Below, piece by piece: positions 61,035 through 64,000 of a stretch of DNA of 64,000 bases (within the stretch, counting starts at the first letter, position 1; each line of letters starts with the position of its first letter). The position numbers and the translations under genes were made by a program. The DNA comes from Fallopia convolvulus (lineage: Eukaryota; Streptophyta; Magnoliopsida; Caryophyllales; Polygonaceae): NCBI GenBank assembly GCA_964016875.1, contig OZ024718.1, forward strand, positions 7,755,001-7,819,000, written 5' to 3'. The notes beneath the pieces are model-generated. The model ran no database searches. It had not been told where the DNA came from and worked only from the letters and a program-made list of their open reading frames with translations.

Positions 61035-63490
61035 GTTCATTTTGGATTTCAACACGGACGACCGATCGGTTGAGTTGGGAATTCATTGAGGAGACTCTTC
61101 GGGTTGCCGGGTTTCCGGAAGTCTGGATTCGGTGGGTTGTGAGTTGTGTGACCTCCCCACGGATGCAAATCTTATGGAATGGAGAGGTTTTGACGCGATT
61201 CATTCCTACACGTGGTGTCCGTCAAGGCGATCCGATCTCGCCGTACTTATTTTTGCTTTGTATTGAGCGTTTAAGCCACGTTATCCTGGAGTCTATTGAT
61301 AAGCGGGAATGGAAACCCATAAAATTGACCAGAACCGGCCCTTTGATCTCCCATATTTTCTTTGCCGATGACATCCTTTTGTTTTCGGAAGCGTCGGTTG
61401 AGCAGGCTAAGGTTATTAAGAAATGCCTTGACATTTTTTGCAAAGCTTCGGGACAACGGATCAACACCTCTAAATCGAAGTTCTTTGTGTCTCCAAATGT
61501 TCAAGAAAGAGTGGTGCAACAGATAAAGGCTGAAACTGGTTTTGCGGTCACCAAAGACCTCAGAAACTACCTCGGCATGCCGGTTCTTCACAAAAAAATC
61601 AGCAAAGATACGTTTTCGGGCCTGCTTGATAAATTCAATACGAAGCTTGTGGGTTGGAAGGCTAGAACTCTGAGTTTTGCTGGGAGGATCACACTAACCA
61701 AGTCGGTTCTCTCATCGATACCGGTTTACGCCATGTCTTCGATGTTACTTCCGAAGAAGGTTTGTAGTGAAATTGACAAGCTAAACCGATCGTTCGTTTG
61801 GGGTAGCTGTAGAGAGCATATGAGACTCCACAAAGTTTCTTGGGATGAAATCACGAAGCCTAAAAGCGATGGGGGTCTTGGAATCAAAACTATGAGAGAG
61901 CTGAATTTGGCTTTGATGGGTAAGATGGGTTGGAGATTCATTATGGAAGATGAAAATCTTTGGACTACGGTGTTGAAGAACAAATACACTTCTACCGCTC
62001 TTGGAAAATCGTCGGGTGCGTCACACATTTGGAAAAGTATATAACAGGGAGCTTCGACCGTGATCATGAGGGGTATTCGTTGGAGCCTCCGGGATGGTAA
62101 ATCCATCTGTTTTTGGGACGACCCCTGGTTGATTGAGAAACCGCTGAAATGTGTTGCTGTTGGCCAACTCGATGATGAACTTGCTGGGAGTAAGGTTCGA
62201 GATTATTGGGAAGATAACGTGGGCTGGAAATGGGGACTGTTCTCACACTTGTTGCCGGATGAGATACTGCTGAAGATTGCTGCTGTTGTTGTACACGAAG
62301 GGTTTGCAGATGCTGATGACGATCTGAGTTGGGCGTATACGGTTGATGGGAATTACTCTGTTTCTTCTGGGTACGAGCTGCTGAAGGGGAACATGGATGT
62401 ACAGGAGATTGACAAAGTTATCTTCAAGGTTGTGTGGAAACTGAAGGTTCCTGAGAGGGTTCGACATTTCGTTTGGCTAGCGTGTAAAGGTGGTGTGATG
62501 TCGAATGCCGAAAGAAGACGGCGTCACATGAATTCCAATGGTGGTTGTGCTTGCTGCGGAAGGATAGAGGAGACCTATGAGCATCTCTTTCGCGATTGTA
62601 ATCAGGTGAGTAGTTTATGGCAAAATCTTAAAGCTACTGATTATGCTCCTTCCTTTTTTCAGGACTCCTTCTCTACTTGGATTAGGCATAATTTAATGAT
62701 GTACGACCTCTGTGACTCTTTGGAATGGAGAAATGTGTTGGCAAATGGTCTTTGGTGGATATGGAGATGGAGAAATGCAATCACTTTCAAGGAAACTGTG
62801 GAGGTGAGGGACAAGGCCAACTTCATCAAACCCAAAACTGGGGAGTATAGAGACGCAGTTAGTAAGGTCTCTTGTTTTCTTCCTACTCCCTCTAAGTGCT
62901 TGCAGGATATTGCGTGGACTTGTCCCGAGGAAAATTGGATTAAAGTCAACACAAACGGAGCGGTTAGGGATGGAAGAGCTACCGCGGGAGGTGTCCTTAG
63001 GAATCACTACGGTCAATGGGTGGGCAGTTTCGTTCATAATATTGGATCGTGCACCGTTCCTATGGCGGAATTATGGGGCATCGCTAATGGGCTTAAGCTA
63101 GCTTGGGAGAAGGGCTTCAGGCAAGTTATCATTGAAACAGACTCCCAAGTTGTTTTTAATTCTATTAATGCAGGTGTGCGTAGGAGTCATCCGCTTTTTA
63201 GCTTGGTTTCTCTTTGCCAAGGCTTTATTAGTAGGAACTGGAGCACTCAGTTCCGTCATGTCTACCGCGAGGCCAACTTTGTTGCAGACCACCTCGCCTC
63301 TTTTGCTTTTACGTTTCCCTTAGGTTATCATGTATTGCTTGCCCCGCTAGAGGGGATTTCTATTCCGTTACTTGATGATGTAAGGGGTCGGGCTATCCCC
63401 CGTTTGCTGACTACTTAGCCCTTTTTTATTATTAATAAAACGCCCTCTCGAAGGGTCGGAGAGTGCCGCCTCTCCTTCTACCAAAAAAAA
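61035..63490 (+). mobile_element. 5'-truncated LINE: reverse transcriptase, zf-RVT and RNase H, one nonsense codon
   Basis: A single frame runs from about 61050 to 63418 and is broken only by TAA at 62042-62044. The RT part has RGVRQGDPISPYLFLLCIE and the catalytic FADD box (HIFFADDILLFSEAS, near 61355). Then come GGLGIKTMRELNLALMGKMG and FWDDPW, the zinc-binding stretch (VPERVRHFVWLACKGG, CACCGRIEETYEHLFRDC) and RNase H (WIKVNTNGAVRDGRATAGGV, MAELWGIANGL, IETDSQ, HVYREANFVADHLAS). The first RT motifs and ORF1 are missing. The tail has TTATTAATAAAACGCCCTCT, a small GC-rich stem, and ends in eight A at about 63482-63489. It belongs to the same family as the LINE at 28435-31401 but is far less decayed. 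Confidence 0.9.
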
Positions 63491-63928
63491 GTCTAATTGG
63501 TAAGTGATGACATTTATAATTCATTAAGTTGCGAGTTTAAATCTCTCTTTTTTATATTTAATGGGCCTAAGTTTCTCTTATGGAAAAAAAACAACTTAAA
63601 GCGGCAACAAAATAATTAAGGTCAACTCCATTCAAGCAAAAAGAACGGAAATTCCATCAATCTCACCATTAGCTTGTATTTATGTACTATTATTTCCGGA
63701 AGAAATTATTCAAAATATCAAAAAACAAATCAAATGATGAGCCATGTCTACAAGCCTATAATCTTTCTTAGTTTCTCCCACTTCCAAGGCCAAAAGTATC
63801 GCCAAACACAAGAAGGAAGAAATGAAAGTTTGTATGAACAAACTTCTAATTCTAAACAAGAAAATAAACACTAACAAATTTTCTCTTTCCCCCATAATTC
63901 CATCACTCTTTAATTCATTCTTTCACTA
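63491..63928. other. Gap after the LINE, weak tRNA-like stretch, probable 3' UTR of an edge gene
   Basis: 63490-63560 contains TCTAATTGGTAAGTGATG and GCGAGTTTAAATCTC, reminiscent of worn A and B boxes. About 63650-63928 is AT-rich and may be the 3' UTR of the - strand gene at the window edge. Confidence 0.35.
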
Positions 63929-64000
63929 TTATTGCTTCTCCTGTTGATGCATGCTACCACTAGCACCACCTCCCTTACTCCCATTCACATTGGCACCACT
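63929..64000 (-). CDS. Possible C-terminus of a gene running off the window
   Basis: On - from the edge, 23 codons read SGANVNGSKGGGASGSMHQQ then EKQ and stop TAA at 63929-63931. The Gly/Ser-rich tail is open, more GC-rich than its flank, and followed by AT-rich DNA like a 3' UTR. No family can be assigned from so little. Confidence 0.35.
   Translation of the reverse strand, partial: SGANVNGSKGGGASGSMHQQEKQ

Noticed and set aside
61020..63510. Target duplication of the LINE ending at 63490
   Set aside because: GTCTAATTGG after the A tail has no convincing match around 61000-61050.

Overview
The window is nuclear DNA of a flowering plant, most likely a eudicot. Genes are split by GT-AG introns and encode plant-specific proteins: a plastid APS reductase with a thioredoxin-like tail, a phytepsin-type aspartic protease with a saposin-like insert, an SKU5-like protein and a SLAC/SLAH anion channel. 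AT-rich gaps hold plant transposons of almost every class. I cannot name the species from the sequence.

Layout. 1 to about 6960: a decayed Mutator-like element with two converging genes, a coiled-coil plus Ulp1-like (C48) protease gene on + and a FAR1-type transposase gene on -. It is saturated with a short TTGTTCAT motif that inverts near the right end. 8793-11713 (-): ankyrin/GPCR-chaperone protein. 13222-21555 (-): a tandem duplication with two complete 8-exon glyoxalase I genes. 21190-31401: a transposon graveyard with a MITE, LINE and copia remnants, and a four-level nest (LINE, then CACTA, then Stowaway, then Stowaway). 32048-34346 (+): APS reductase. 36927-39610 (+): GPI-anchored GH17 beta-1,3-glucanase with X8/CBM43. 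41828-45076 (+): SKU5-similar multicopper-oxidase-like protein. 45767-46709: two MITEs. 47506-48993 (+): glycine cleavage T-protein. 49859-50931 (+): BAP31-like ER protein. 51528-53068 (-): S-type anion channel. 54778-57911 (-): aspartic protease with 13 coding exons. 59922-60108: a SINE with target-site duplication. 61035-63490 (+): a LINE 3' half. The last 72 bases probably hold the C-terminus of another - strand gene.

For every host gene reported as complete, I joined exons by hand at splice sites and the joined length is a whole number of codons. The genes are unrelated housekeeping or cell-wall loci and do not form a pathway. Two observations stand out. The downstream-strand glyoxalase copy (17998-19918) has Glu to Lys at a position that by homology is a metal ligand of the only complete active site. 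The Mutator-like element carries about 33 same-orientation copies of an octamer, almost all in introns and between its genes, plus an inverted 42-bp tandem array at its right side.
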